The notes beneath the pieces are model-generated. The model did not search any database and had not been told where the DNA came from. It saw only the letters and a program-made list of their open reading frames with translations. The position numbers and the translations under genes are program-made. Below are positions 8,392 to 17,104 of a stretch of DNA of 36,789 bases, piece by piece. The stretch spans positions 1 to 36,789 of the forward strand of contig JABFXN010000132.1 of the NCBI GenBank assembly GCA_013361705.1, read 5' to 3'. How positions within the stretch are numbered: position 1 is the first letter of the stretch; each line of letters begins with the position of its first letter. The DNA comes from Acidobacteriaceae bacterium (GTDB lineage Bacteria > Acidobacteriota > Terriglobia > Terriglobales > Acidobacteriaceae).

Positions 8392-8954
8392 GCCTGGAAG
8401 CTCCTGCGCAGCGAGATCAACGCACTGCGGATGCGGGTTTTTACGGTGCCGAGGGGATCTCCCGTCATCTCGGAGATCTCGATATGAGTCAGGCCATCGA
8501 AGAAGGCCATCTCAAGCGTCTTGCGCTGCTCGGCCGGCAGGTTCTGGATCACCGTGCGTGCCTTCTCCATCAGCGCACTTCGTTCCGCCTCATCAGCCAA
8601 GTTGAATCCAGAGGAAAGAATGACGTCTTCGACGGAATCGGTCGGTCGGCGCCGTCGCAACGCGTCGATGGAGCGATTGCGCGCCACCACTGCCAGCCAG
8701 GCGCCAAGGGTGCCTCGTGTCTGCTGAAACCTCTCCGGATTGCGCCATACCTGCATGATCACGTCCTGCAAAACATCCTCGGCGGCGCCGGGATCTCGCA
8801 GAACCCGCAAGGCAACGGAGTAGACAACCCGGGAGTAGCGGTCATAGAGCGATGCCATCGCCTGTTCGTCGCCTGACTGAACAAGGGCGAGCAGGGATGC
8901 ATCATCGCGCATCTGGATTCCGGACTCGCTCTTCACTTCAGGGTCTCGATACAT
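8388..8954 (-). CDS. ECF RNA polymerase sigma factor (SigK-like)
   Basis: The protein has 188 residues with both ECF regions. Region 2 is at ~20-90 (ASLYDRYSRVVYSVALRVL, then the AAEDVLQDVIMQVWR helix) and region 4 at ~130-185 (NLPAEQRKTLEMAFFDGLTHIEISEMTGDPLGTVKTRI). It is co-transcribed with and overlaps the anti-sigma gene. An in-frame ATG 14 codons downstream (8912) is an alternative start; the longer form is kept because neither has a strong ribosome site. An ECF-like promoter candidate just upstream suggests that it activates its own operon. Confidence 0.92.
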   Translation of the reverse strand: MYRDPEVKSESGIQMRDDASLLALVQSGDEQAMASLYDRYSRVVYSVALRVLRDPGAAEDVLQDVIMQVWRNPERFQQTRGTLGAWLAVVARNRSIDALRRRRPTDSVEDVILSSGFNLADEAERSALMEKARTVIQNLPAEQRKTLEMAFFDGLTHIEISEMTGDPLGTVKTRIRSALISLRRSFQA

Positions 8955-8978
8955 GAACGATTCAGCAGCTCTTGCAGA

Positions 8979-9004
8979 TTTACGTGGGTCTACTCAAGGG
9001 TTTC
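8979..9004 (-). promoter_or_regulatory. Candidate autoregulated ECF promoter
   Basis: Reading the minus strand, GAAAC (9004-9000) is followed 15 bases later by CGTAAA (8984-8979), close to the GGAAC / CGT layout of ECF-dependent promoters. It would start transcription about 15-20 bases before the sigma ATG. The -35 element overlaps a 15-bp palindrome TTTCATG-C-CATGAAA at 9001-9015. One site only, so evidence is thin. Confidence 0.35.
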
Positions 9005-9113
9005 ATGCCATGAAAGCACAGCCAGGACGCCGTGTAAGCATGGCACATCCTGCTCATTCTACAGAGATTCCTGTACTACGCGCAGGGGTTGGCTTGAGTG
9101 TACCCTGCCAGAA

Positions 9114-9896
9114 GTGGCAGCCATAGCAAAACTTCGTTTGGACAAACTGCTGATGGAGCGTTCGCTCGCCCCCAGCCGCGAACGCGCGCAGGCCATGATT
9201 ATGGCGGGTCGCGTGCTCGTGAATGAACAGAAGCTTGATAAGCCGGGCGCCTCTGTCGCCATCGACTCCGCGATTCGCATCCTCGGCGATGACCTGCGCT
9301 ATGTCAGTCGCGGCGGCCTGAAGCTCGAACACGCGCTGCAGCAGTGGAAGATCGATCTGAGCGATTTGCTTTGTCTGGATGTCGGTGTTTCCACCGGTGG
9401 GTTTACCGATTGCATGCTGCAGCACGGTGCATCGCGTGTTCTTGGTGTCGATACCGGAGCCGGGCAGATCGCCGAGAAGCTGCGTCAGGACCCACGCGTC
9501 AATCTCCGAGAGCGTACGAATGCGCGGTTGTTGCAGCCGGGCGATCTGCCGGCGGGAATCCGCTTCTTTGCGATGGATGTCTCCTTTATTTCGGCCACGC
9601 TGGTGTTGCCGCCGGTGCTCGGCGCACTACGGGCCGCAGAGGGGAGCGACTGGAACGGAGAGGCTGTGGTTCTGGTGAAACCGCAGTTTGAAGCCGGCAG
9701 GGAGGCTGTCGGCAAAGGTGGCATCGTTCGCGATGAGGTGGCGCAGCGTGGCGCTATCGAGAAAGTGCGGCGATGTCTCGCCGAGCTTGGAGGACGGGAC
9801 ATGGAAGCGATCGATTCTCCTATCCTCGGTGGAGAAGGGAATCGGGAGTTCCTCCTACATGTCATCTTCAGCGCGGCGGAAGGTACACTGAGCTAG
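9114..9896 (+). CDS. tlyA: TlyA family rRNA 2'-O-methyltransferase
   Basis: The protein has 260 residues. An N-terminal S4 RNA-binding domain (RLDKLLMERSLAPSRERAQ) is followed by the linker YVSRGGLKLEHAL and an FtsJ-like SAM-dependent methyltransferase domain with DVGVSTGGFTDCML, VLGVDTGAGQ, DPRV...ERTNAR, MDVSFISATL and VVLVKPQFEAGRE. In mycobacteria TlyA methylates 16S C1409 and 23S C1920; some members are annotated as hemolysins. The start is GTG 9114; no other start fits the S4 domain. nadK begins one base after its stop, so the two form an operon. The same tlyA-nadK order is common in many bacteria. Confidence 0.93.
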   Translation: MAAIAKLRLDKLLMERSLAPSRERAQAMIMAGRVLVNEQKLDKPGASVAIDSAIRILGDDLRYVSRGGLKLEHALQQWKIDLSDLLCLDVGVSTGGFTDCMLQHGASRVLGVDTGAGQIAEKLRQDPRVNLRERTNARLLQPGDLPAGIRFFAMDVSFISATLVLPPVLGALRAAEGSDWNGEAVVLVKPQFEAGREAVGKGGIVRDEVAQRGAIEKVRRCLAELGGRDMEAIDSPILGGEGNREFLLHVIFSAAEGTLS

Positions 9897-9897
9897 C

Positions 9898-10755
9898 ATG
9901 CGCAGGGTCGCCCTAATTTCGAAACCGCAGAAAGCTGAGTTGGAAACCATCATGCCGGAGCTTGCCTCCTGGCTGAAGTCACGGGGCTATGAACCCATCT
10001 TCGACGAGCAGTCTGCGATCTACGCTCATGCTGGGAGTGGCATGCATCGGGACGAGCTGGCCGCCCTTCAGCCGGAGCTGGTGGTTGTGCTTGGCGGTGA
10101 TGGCACGCTGCTGAGCGCAGCGCGCGCCTTTGCCAAGACAGCAACTCCGATTCTGAGCGTTAACCTGGGCTCCCTGGGATTTCTGACGGAGATTCCCATC
10201 CAGGATCTCTACAAGGCGCTCGAAGCCTGGTGCGTCAATTGTTGCGAGGTCGACCAGCGCAGCATGATGCATGCCGAGCTGTGGAGAGGGGGAAAACCCT
10301 CTCATGAGTTTGAGGCGCTGAACGATGTGGTGATCTCCAAGGGCGCGATTGCCCGCATGGGAGACTTCACCATTACGCTGAACGGGAAGCTGGTGGCGAC
10401 CTTCCGTGCCGACGGAATGATCGTGTCCACTCCGACTGGTTCTACGGCGTACTCACTCGCGGCCAATGGTCCCATCGTCATGCCGGATGTCAATGCCATG
10501 ATCGTCAATGCGATCTGTCCGCATCTTCTGACCATCCGTCCGATCGTGGTGCATGGCGATTCCGAGATTCAGATCAAGGTGGAAGGCATGGCTGATCAGA
10601 CGTTTCTGACCGTCGACGGCCAGGAGGCTGTTGCGATGGAAGTTGGGGATGAACTCCACTGCCGTCGCTCGCAGCATGCTGTCCGGCTGATTCAGCAGTA
10701 CGACACCGGCCTCTTCGATGTCCTTCGCACGAAACTGAAGTGGGGCGTCCGTTAA
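9898..10755 (+). CDS. nadK: NAD kinase
   Basis: The enzyme phosphorylates NAD to NADP using ATP or polyphosphate. The protein has 285 residues, normal for the family. The diacylglycerol-kinase-like fold is marked by GGDGT at residues 66-70, LGSLGFLTE, the LNDVVISKG segment that contacts NAD, and the TPTGSTAYSLAANG loop. The final beta-rich domain (SEIQIKVEG...TVDGQE) is also present. It is co-transcribed with tlyA, one base apart. The stop codon overlaps the first bases of repeat copy 2, so the repeat forms the 3' end of this transcript. Confidence 0.95.
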   Translation: MRRVALISKPQKAELETIMPELASWLKSRGYEPIFDEQSAIYAHAGSGMHRDELAALQPELVVVLGGDGTLLSAARAFAKTATPILSVNLGSLGFLTEIPIQDLYKALEAWCVNCCEVDQRSMMHAELWRGGKPSHEFEALNDVVISKGAIARMGDFTITLNGKLVATFRADGMIVSTPTGSTAYSLAANGPIVMPDVNAMIVNAICPHLLTIRPIVVHGDSEIQIKVEGMADQTFLTVDGQEAVAMEVGDELHCRRSQHAVRLIQQYDTGLFDVLRTKLKWGVR

Positions 10756-10867
10756 AGCATTTTCTCTGTAGGTGTAGAGTAGGGCTTCCGCATCTATGGG
10801 CGTTTTCCGCAATGAAAACGCCGCTGCACACCCCTTCCGGGCTACCCAGCAACAGGGAAAATGCTCT
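10754..10867. repeat. 114-bp palindromic intergenic repeat, copy 2
   Basis: Same length and layout as copies 1 and 3. The terminal arms AAAGCATTTTCTCTGT and ACAGGGAAAATGCTCT pair with few mismatches, and the inner hairpin GGCGTTTT/AAAACGCC has loop CCGCAATG. It starts inside the nadK stop codon and ends 80 bp before feoA. Confidence 0.85.
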
Positions 10868-10908
10868 AAAGCACTGAATCTTTCCTTTCGATGAAAACAT
10901 CTGACCAT

Positions 10909-10939
10909 CTGAATTCGGACTAATGTAGACTGAATTAGG
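10909..10939 (+). promoter_or_regulatory. Direct repeat upstream of feoA (operator or promoter candidate)
   Basis: The word CTGAATT-N-GG occurs twice, at 10909-10918 and 10930-10939. The copies are 21 bp apart, i.e. two helical turns on the same DNA face. The stretch also contains CTAAT-N9-ATTAG (10920-10938). Position and spacing suggest an iron-responsive regulator, but it is not a clear Fur or DtxR box. Confidence 0.35.
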
Positions 10940-10947
10940 TGGAAAAG

Positions 10948-11184
10948 ATGTGCCTCAGTGAGATGAAGGTGGGCCAGCACGGTCGTTTGGAGCGGGTCGA
11001 TTTGCCGGAAGAGGTAGGCGATCACCTCGCGCATATGGGTTTCCTGCCTGGGGCCGGCGTCCACGTCCTGAGGCGTGCACCCGGAGGCGACCCCACCGTC
11101 TATCGAGTTGATGGCATTGAGGTTGCATTACGTCGTGAGACTGCCAGCCATCTCTTCATGATCCCCATCGAGAAAGTTCAATGA
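10948..11184 (+). CDS. feoA: Ferrous iron transport protein A
   Basis: This is a small SH3-fold cytoplasmic protein that assists FeoB. It is about 78 residues and has typical words: LSEMKVGQHGRLERVDLPEE, the HLAHMGFLPGAGVHVLRRAPGGDP turn, and YRVDGIEVALRRETASHLFM. I choose ATG 10948, with AGGTGG five bases upstream; GTG 10939 is a possible earlier start but would place the ribosome site inside the gene. Its TGA overlaps the feoB ATG by four bases, so both proteins are translationally coupled. Confidence 0.92.
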   Translation: MCLSEMKVGQHGRLERVDLPEEVGDHLAHMGFLPGAGVHVLRRAPGGDPTVYRVDGIEVALRRETASHLFMIPIEKVQ

Positions 11185-13103
11185 GCTCCTGCTGTACCCC
11201 TGCGGAATCGAACTCCGCCGTTCTGACGGCTCCGCCCCAGCCTGCACTGCATAAGGGACAGATCCGGACGATCGCGCTCATCGGCCCCCCGAACTGTGGA
11301 AAATCGACCCTGTTCAATCGCCTGACTGGACTTCGGCAGAAGGTCGGCAACTATCCGGGCGTCACGGTTGAACACCATTCCGGCAGGATGAAGGCCATAG
11401 GCCGCAGCGACCTCACGCTGATCGATCTTCCCGGTATCTACTCGCTCGCCACTTTTTCCGAAGATGCCCGCGTCGCCGTCGATGTGCTGAAGGGCCAGAT
11501 GCCGGGTGTTCCCGCGCCCGATGCCGTACTGCTGGTGCTCGATTCCACCCATATGAACCGGCAGCTTATGCTGGCAGCCCCAATTCTCGCGCTTGGCCTG
11601 CCCACGCTGGTCATTCTGAACATGTCTGACGTGCTTCAGTCGCGTGGCGGCAAGGTGGATGTGCTTGCCATGGCCCGGGAGCTCGGTCATCCCGTCGCAC
11701 TGATCTCCGCCGCGAAGGGAGTCGGGCTGGATCGCATTGCGGACTTCCTGAGTCAGTACGGCAACTTTGAAGTAACCCGGCCCGGCGCTGTGAAGCTGCC
11801 CGTAATCCAGAGCGCTGACAGCTACCGGAACTGGGCCACCCAGGTCAGCTCCCGTACGCACTATCAGCAGCCCAATGCTCCCAAGTGGACGCGTCGCCTG
11901 GACCATGTGCTTTTGCATCGCGTCTGGGGTCCGTTGATCTTTCTTGCGGTCGTGATCGCTGTCTTTCAGGTGGTCTTTGGCGTGGGACAACCGCTAAGCG
12001 ATGGTCTTGGGAACCTGCTGACGGGCCTGGGAGTAAAGGTTGCGGCGCTTCTGCCTGATGGCTGGATGCGCGCGCTTCTGCGCGACGGTCTCTGGAACGG
12101 CGTGCAGTCGGTTCTGGTCTTCCTCCCCCAGATCCTTCTGCTGTTCGCGTTTATCGGCATCCTGGAAGACTCGGGATATCTTGCCCGCGCCGCTCTGATC
12201 GCCGATCGCGTGATGCGTTCTATCGGTCTGAACGGCAAGGCTTTCATTCCGTTGCTCAGCGCCTATGCCTGCGCCGTTCCCGCGATCATGGCCACCCGCA
12301 CGATTGAGAACAAACGCGACCGCTTCGCCACCATCCTGGTTGCCCCGTTCATGACCTGTTCGGCGCGTCTCCCGGTCTACACCCTCATCATCGCGGCCTT
12401 CGTTCCCGATCGTAAGCTGCTGGGAAGTTTCGTCGGCCTGCGGGCCACCGTCATGCTGAGCCTCTATGTGCTCGGTTTCCTCGCGGCGTTGTTTACGGCC
12501 CGTGTACTCAAGTCCTCTTTGCTGAAGGCATCCTCGGCTCCGTTCATCCTGGAGCTGCCGCAGTACCGCTGGCCTACGCTGCAGGGACTTGGCATCCGGC
12601 TCTACGATCGTGCGAAGCTCTTCCTGCGCAAGGCCGGAACCATCATTCTGGGCGTCACCTTCGCTGTGTGGGTTCTCAGTGTTCTGCCGGTACATACCGG
12701 CCAGTTCTCTGCGCTGACGGATTCCGTCATTGGTCATATCGGCCACTGGATCGAGCCTGTCATTCGCCCGCTCGGTTTCAACTGGAAGATCGGTATCGGC
12801 CTACTGAGTTCCATCGTTGCGCGTGAGGTGATTGTCGGTACGCTGGGCACCCTCTACGGTGTCGATCCGGAGACGCATGCCCTTGGCCTGCAGCAGGCGT
12901 TGCGTGGTGATATGACGCTGGGCGGGGCGCTGGCGCTGGTGGTCTTCTTCGCCTTTGCACTGCAGTGCACCTCGACCATCATCATGGTCCGTCGCGAGAC
13001 CAATAGCTGGCGCTGGCCGGCAATTCAATTCACCTACATGACTGTCTTTGCGTATACGGCAGCGCTGCTCACCAACCAGATCGTAAATCTCATCGCTCGT
13101 TAA
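11181..13103 (+). CDS. feoB: Ferrous iron transporter B
   Basis: FeoB imports Fe(II) across the inner membrane, coupled to an N-terminal G domain. The G motifs are visible: G1 GPPNCGKST (~35-43), G3 DLPG (82-85) and G4 NMSD (147-150). The switch region GNYPGVTVEHHSG is normal. A Gate-type membrane region follows with FLPQILLLFAFIGILEDSGYLARAA and the metal-relevant LLSAYACAVPAIMATRTI, repeated in weaker form as LLSSIVAREVIVGTLG. The length of 640 residues is on the short side, as in many non-enteric FeoB proteins. The N-terminus carries a short extra stretch with a Cys pair (SSCC). No feoC is present. Confidence 0.95.
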   Translation: MSSCCTPAESNSAVLTAPPQPALHKGQIRTIALIGPPNCGKSTLFNRLTGLRQKVGNYPGVTVEHHSGRMKAIGRSDLTLIDLPGIYSLATFSEDARVAVDVLKGQMPGVPAPDAVLLVLDSTHMNRQLMLAAPILALGLPTLVILNMSDVLQSRGGKVDVLAMARELGHPVALISAAKGVGLDRIADFLSQYGNFEVTRPGAVKLPVIQSADSYRNWATQVSSRTHYQQPNAPKWTRRLDHVLLHRVWGPLIFLAVVIAVFQVVFGVGQPLSDGLGNLLTGLGVKVAALLPDGWMRALLRDGLWNGVQSVLVFLPQILLLFAFIGILEDSGYLARAALIADRVMRSIGLNGKAFIPLLSAYACAVPAIMATRTIENKRDRFATILVAPFMTCSARLPVYTLIIAAFVPDRKLLGSFVGLRATVMLSLYVLGFLAALFTARVLKSSLLKASSAPFILELPQYRWPTLQGLGIRLYDRAKLFLRKAGTIILGVTFAVWVLSVLPVHTGQFSALTDSVIGHIGHWIEPVIRPLGFNWKIGIGLLSSIVAREVIVGTLGTLYGVDPETHALGLQQALRGDMTLGGALALVVFFAFALQCTSTIIMVRRETNSWRWPAIQFTYMTVFAYTAALLTNQIVNLIAR

Positions 13104-13148
13104 ATTCTTCTGGCTTCGCGACGCTGTTTTGCGGCATCCAAGTGGGCC

Positions 13149-15266
13149 ATGAAGACCATCTTTCGCCCTGCCCCGATTGTTCGCCACGTTGAGCTCGACG
13201 TTAGCCATCTGGACGAGCGTACCCGCAGCCGTAGAGGGCTTTTCACCGAGTGGATTGTCACCAACGGTCTTGGCGGCTATGTTTCTGGTACTGTGGGCGG
13301 CCTGAATACCCGCCGCTATCATGGCTGGTTGATCGCCGCTTTACCTGCTCCGCACGGGCGCACCATGATGCTGAATCATTTGCGCGAGCGCCTGATTGTC
13401 GGTGGGCAAACCTATGTCCTGGCCTGTGATGACCTGATTCATAAGGATACTGGCGACCCCGTCAGCCCGTATCTCTCTGAGTTCCGACTGGAAAATGGAC
13501 TCCCAGTCTGGGTCTTCCGCTGCGGCGGGAATGTGATTGAAAAACGTACCTGCATGGTGCATCTGCAGAACACGGCGTTCATCACCTACACATTGCTGGA
13601 AGGGGAGGGGGGACGCCTGGAGGTGCAGCCGGCGGTGCACGTGCGGTCGCATGATGACTCGCTGGCAGGCCCGCCGGAAGAGCAATATCGCTGGACCGGT
13701 GTGGAAGACGGTTTCGAGCTGCGCGTCAGCGACGACCTCCCCGTACTCAAGCTGGTCTGGAATTGCGACGAGTGCGATTTCCATATGAAGACCCGACGGC
13801 TCGACAACCTGCGTTATCGCATTGAGCAGGCTCGTGGCTATGACTGGGAGGGATCGCTCTGGTCTCCTGGAGGCTTCACGGGAGAGCTGCGCCCCGGAAA
13901 ATCGGCTGCTCTCACAGCATCGACTGAAGATTGGGAGAAGGTTCGGGCTCTCTCTCCCAGTGCGGCCTTTGCCGTGGAACTGGAGCGGAAGCGCCGCCTG
14001 CTGCGGACCGCGCCACCCGAAGCACGGGAGGGGTTTGCAGCAGAGTTGGTGTTTGCGGCCGATCAATTTCTGATCACACCGATGGGGCGCACTGCAGACC
14101 AGATTCGTGCCCATGCCGTGGGAGATGAGATTCGTACCGTGATCGCCGGCTATCACTGGTTTACGGATTGGGGCCGCGACACCATGATTTCGCTGGAGGG
14201 GCTTACCCTTTCAACAGGCCGCTATCGCGAGGCCGAATACATCCTCCGCAGTTTCGGCAACTACATCCACAACGGTCTGATCCCTAATATGTTTCCCGAG
14301 GGGAGAACCAGCGGCTTGTATCACACTGCGGACGCCACACTCTGGTTCTTCCATGCCATCGATCGCTATCTGCAGGTAACCAGTGATTGGGAGACGCTTG
14401 AGTTCCTGCTGCCGAAGATGGTCGATGTTGCCGAGTGGCATCTTCGTGGCACCGACTTCGGCATCCATATCGACCAGAACGACGGTTTGATGGTGCAGGG
14501 ACAGGACGGGTATCAGCTCACATGGATGGATGCCAAGGTTGGCGACTGGGTGGTAACGCCCCGCCGTGGCAAGGCCGTGGAGTTGAATGCACTTTGGTAC
14601 AACGCTCTTCGTCTGCTGGTGGAGTGGTTGGAGGCGCTTGAGGATACCCGAACCGACCGCGCCCGATATCTGCAGTTGGCGGATCAGTGCCGTGACAGTT
14701 TTAACCGTCGCTTCTGGAATGGTGACAAGGGCTGTCTCTTCGATGTGGTGGATAGGTTCGAGGGTGGCGACGATGCGCAGATCCGGCCGAATCAACTGAT
14801 CGCGATCTCGCTCAAGTATCCGGTGCTCGATGAGCCGCGATGGAAGCCCGTCGTCGAGCGCTGCATGCGTGAGCTGCTGACGCCCGTTGGTCTTCGCAGT
14901 CTGGCGCGCGGTGAAAAAGACTATAAGCCTCGTTACGATGGTGATCTGCTGGCTCGGGACGCGGCGTATCACCAGGGAACGGTATGGGGATGGCTGATTG
15001 GGCCGTTTGTGAATGCATGGCTGAAGACCTTTCCCGAGCGGGTGGAGAAGGCACCGGCCTTTCTGCATGGCTTCGACCAGCACCTCCATGAAGATGGCGT
15101 GGGGACCATCAGCGAGATCTTCGATGCCGAAGAACCTTTCACGCCGCGTGGCTGCATGGCTCAGGCATGGAGCGTCGCCGAGGTACTGCGGTGCGAGGTA
15201 ATGTTACGCAGAATGCTTTCGGAAAAAGGCTCGCAGAAAGAGATGGAGAGCGCTGTAAGCCGATGA
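13149..15266 (+). CDS. Amylo-alpha-1,6-glucosidase / glycogen debranching enzyme (GH133)
   Basis: The enzyme hydrolyses alpha-1,6 branch points in glycogen-type glucans in the cytoplasm; there is no signal peptide. The protein has 705 residues. The N-terminal beta-rich domain starts with the family hallmark EWIVTNGLGGYVSGTVGG...RYHGWLIA. The C-terminal (alpha/alpha)6 barrel begins near residue 300 and carries DWGRDTMISLEGLTLSTGRY, GLIPNMFPEG, ADATLWFFHAID, TWMDAKVGDW and YHQGTVWGWLIGPFVNAW. The Asp/Glu residues of these segments are the likely catalytic ones, by analogy with archaeal GDE proteins. It faces a TreS-like GH13 gene across 60 bp, suggesting shared storage-glucan or trehalose metabolism. 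Confidence 0.93.
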   Translation: MKTIFRPAPIVRHVELDVSHLDERTRSRRGLFTEWIVTNGLGGYVSGTVGGLNTRRYHGWLIAALPAPHGRTMMLNHLRERLIVGGQTYVLACDDLIHKDTGDPVSPYLSEFRLENGLPVWVFRCGGNVIEKRTCMVHLQNTAFITYTLLEGEGGRLEVQPAVHVRSHDDSLAGPPEEQYRWTGVEDGFELRVSDDLPVLKLVWNCDECDFHMKTRRLDNLRYRIEQARGYDWEGSLWSPGGFTGELRPGKSAALTASTEDWEKVRALSPSAAFAVELERKRRLLRTAPPEAREGFAAELVFAADQFLITPMGRTADQIRAHAVGDEIRTVIAGYHWFTDWGRDTMISLEGLTLSTGRYREAEYILRSFGNYIHNGLIPNMFPEGRTSGLYHTADATLWFFHAIDRYLQVTSDWETLEFLLPKMVDVAEWHLRGTDFGIHIDQNDGLMVQGQDGYQLTWMDAKVGDWVVTPRRGKAVELNALWYNALRLLVEWLEALEDTRTDRARYLQLADQCRDSFNRRFWNGDKGCLFDVVDRFEGGDDAQIRPNQLIAISLKYPVLDEPRWKPVVERCMRELLTPVGLRSLARGEKDYKPRYDGDLLARDAAYHQGTVWGWLIGPFVNAWLKTFPERVEKAPAFLHGFDQHLHEDGVGTISEIFDAEEPFTPRGCMAQAWSVAEVLRCEVMLRRMLSEKGSQKEMESAVSR

Positions 15267-15280
15267 CATCGATCTGGTGC

Positions 15281-15300
15281 TCCGGCGTATCCAGCAACAG
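15281..15300. repeat. Possible decayed end of the 114-bp repeat
   Basis: The 20 bases here match the 3' part of copy 2 (10837-10856) at 17 positions, including the invariant CCAGCAACAG. They sit in the 60-bp gap between two convergent genes, the kind of place the complete copies occupy. No left arm is visible, so it may also be chance. Confidence 0.35.
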
Positions 15301-15326
15301 GCTGCGTAGCTTCGATCTCACGGCTG

Positions 15327-17033
15327 CTAAGAAGTAGTGCTCGGTGGGCGGTGAGCCATCTTCAGCAGGCGTTCGTCGAAGCCGCCCACACGGAACCAGC
15401 GGTAACCGTATGGTTCCATCTGGATGCAGTACCGCCCATCCGCATCTTCTTCAAGAAAGCTGTGATCTTTGGAGAGGATATTGATCAGGGGGACACCTTC
15501 TTCCGCTTCCGCACCATCTCCGATGGTGCCTGGCGCTAGCCGAAGCTCGATGGGATCAGCGCTGAAGTTGTGCAGTACGAGCGTGTGATTTCCGCGCCAG
15601 TCGTAACGGATACCGAGAATTTGGCTGCGTCCGGTATCGATGATCCGGAAGTCGCCCCATCCGATCTCGGGTGTCTCCTTACGTATGCGGATCATGCGCT
15701 CCATCCAATCCATCAGCGAGTTCGGATCGCGGCGTTGGTCGGCGACGTTTATGTGTTGGTAGCCATATGCTCCCGCACGAATCGTCGGTATCTTCGACCG
15801 TTTGGCCCACGTGAAACCGCCATTACGATCATTGGTCCACTGCATGGAAGTGCGGCAACTATAGCGCTCCGGAAGCGCCAGGTTGTCACCCATGCCGATC
15901 TCATCGCCGTAACGCAGCACCGGCGTGCCAGGCAGAGAGAAGAGCAGGGAGTAGGCCTGTTCCAGGCGTCTTCGGTCGCCATGCAGCATCGGCGCCAGAC
16001 GCCGGCGAATGCCGCGGTCGTAGAGCTGCATCTCTTTGTCCGGGGCGAACACCTTGAAGACCTTGCGGCGCTGCGCTTCGGTCAAGCGGCCAAGGTCCAG
16101 TTCATCGTGATTTCGTAGAAACGTGGCCCATTGTGCGGTTGCGGGACGTGACTTTGTCTGCATCAGAGATCTCTGCAGAGGGCCTACATCGCCGGTTGCC
16201 AGCGAGTAGAACAGGTGCTGGTTGACATTGAAGTTGAACATCATCGATAAGCGTTCACCGGCTTCGCCAAAGTACTGCATATCCGAAGAAGGCAGCACGT
16301 TCGCTTCGGCGAGGATGATGGCGTCTCCCTTGCGCCAGCTGAGAAACGCTGCAAAGGTGCGCAGCATGTCGTACTGCTCCACCGCGCGAGTAACGTCGGG
16401 ACCTTTGGTCGCGATGACAAAGGGAACGGCGTCCATGCGGAATCCGGAGACACCAAGTTGAATCCAGAAACCCATGATCTTGAGGATCTCCGCCTGGACC
16501 TCGGGGTTTGACGTATTCAGGTCTGGCTGAAACTTATAGAAGCGATGGAAATAGAACTCTTTGGCGACTTCATCATAGGTCCATGTCGTTCGTTGTACCC
16601 CGGGAAAGACCATGCCGCTATTGGCATTTTTCGGCTTCTTCTTCGACCAGACGTACCAATTGCGATAAGGCGATTCCGGGGTGCTGCGTGCGGCTTTGAA
16701 CCACGGATGCTGGTTCGAGGTATGGTTGATCACCAGATCGATCATCACTCGCATGCCGCGCTGTGCGCAGCCGTGGGCAAACTCTACAAAGTCGCCCAGA
16801 GTTCCATAACGTGGATCCACACTGTAGTAGTCCGTGATGTCGTAGCCGTCATCTCTTTGTGGAGATGGTTGAAAGGGCATCAGCCAGATGGCGGTGACCC
16901 CGAGCCCCTGCAGGTAGTCCAGACACTGAATCAGGCCGCGAAAGTCGCCGATGCCGTCACCGTTGCCATCGAGAAAACTCTCGACCGAAAGGCAGTAGAC
17001 AATGGCGTTCTTGTACCAGAGGTCGTTAATCAT
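15327..17033 (-). CDS. GH13 alpha-amylase family enzyme, trehalose-synthase-like
   Basis: The protein has 568 residues with a complete (beta/alpha)8 GH13 barrel and no signal peptide. The opening LWYKNAIVYCLSVESFLDGNGDGIGDFRGL and the segment DDGYDITDYYSVDPRYG are typical of TreS-type maltose-to-trehalose isomerases. Conserved regions: DLVINHTS (I), GFRMDAVPF with the nucleophile Asp (II), AEANVLP with the acid/base Glu (III), and FLRNHDELDLGRLT with the transition-state Asp (IV). A C-terminal beta domain follows (~470-568). The RNHDEL-DLGRLT wording resembles TreS relatives rather than classical amylases. No maltokinase domain is fused. It probably works with the facing debranching enzyme on alpha-glucans; exact specificity is uncertain. 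Confidence 0.88.
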   Translation of the reverse strand: MINDLWYKNAIVYCLSVESFLDGNGDGIGDFRGLIQCLDYLQGLGVTAIWLMPFQPSPQRDDGYDITDYYSVDPRYGTLGDFVEFAHGCAQRGMRVMIDLVINHTSNQHPWFKAARSTPESPYRNWYVWSKKKPKNANSGMVFPGVQRTTWTYDEVAKEFYFHRFYKFQPDLNTSNPEVQAEILKIMGFWIQLGVSGFRMDAVPFVIATKGPDVTRAVEQYDMLRTFAAFLSWRKGDAIILAEANVLPSSDMQYFGEAGERLSMMFNFNVNQHLFYSLATGDVGPLQRSLMQTKSRPATAQWATFLRNHDELDLGRLTEAQRRKVFKVFAPDKEMQLYDRGIRRRLAPMLHGDRRRLEQAYSLLFSLPGTPVLRYGDEIGMGDNLALPERYSCRTSMQWTNDRNGGFTWAKRSKIPTIRAGAYGYQHINVADQRRDPNSLMDWMERMIRIRKETPEIGWGDFRIIDTGRSQILGIRYDWRGNHTLVLHNFSADPIELRLAPGTIGDGAEAEEGVPLINILSKDHSFLEEDADGRYCIQMEPYGYRWFRVGGFDERLLKMAHRPPSTTS

Positions 17034-17067
17034 GCCTTCGGTTAGATGCCGATTGTCCCGAAAAGCG

Positions 17068-17093
17068 AAACGGACACCGATCGGTGTCCGTTT
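17068..17093 (-). terminator. Terminator of the tRNA-Arg gene
   Basis: This is a perfect 26-bp palindrome (AAACGGACACCGA and its complement) starting 12 bp after the encoded CCA end of the tRNA on the minus strand. It is followed there by CGCTTTTCGG. It separates the tRNA transcript from the GH13 gene. Confidence 0.75.
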
Positions 17094-17104
17094 TCTAATC
17101 TTGA

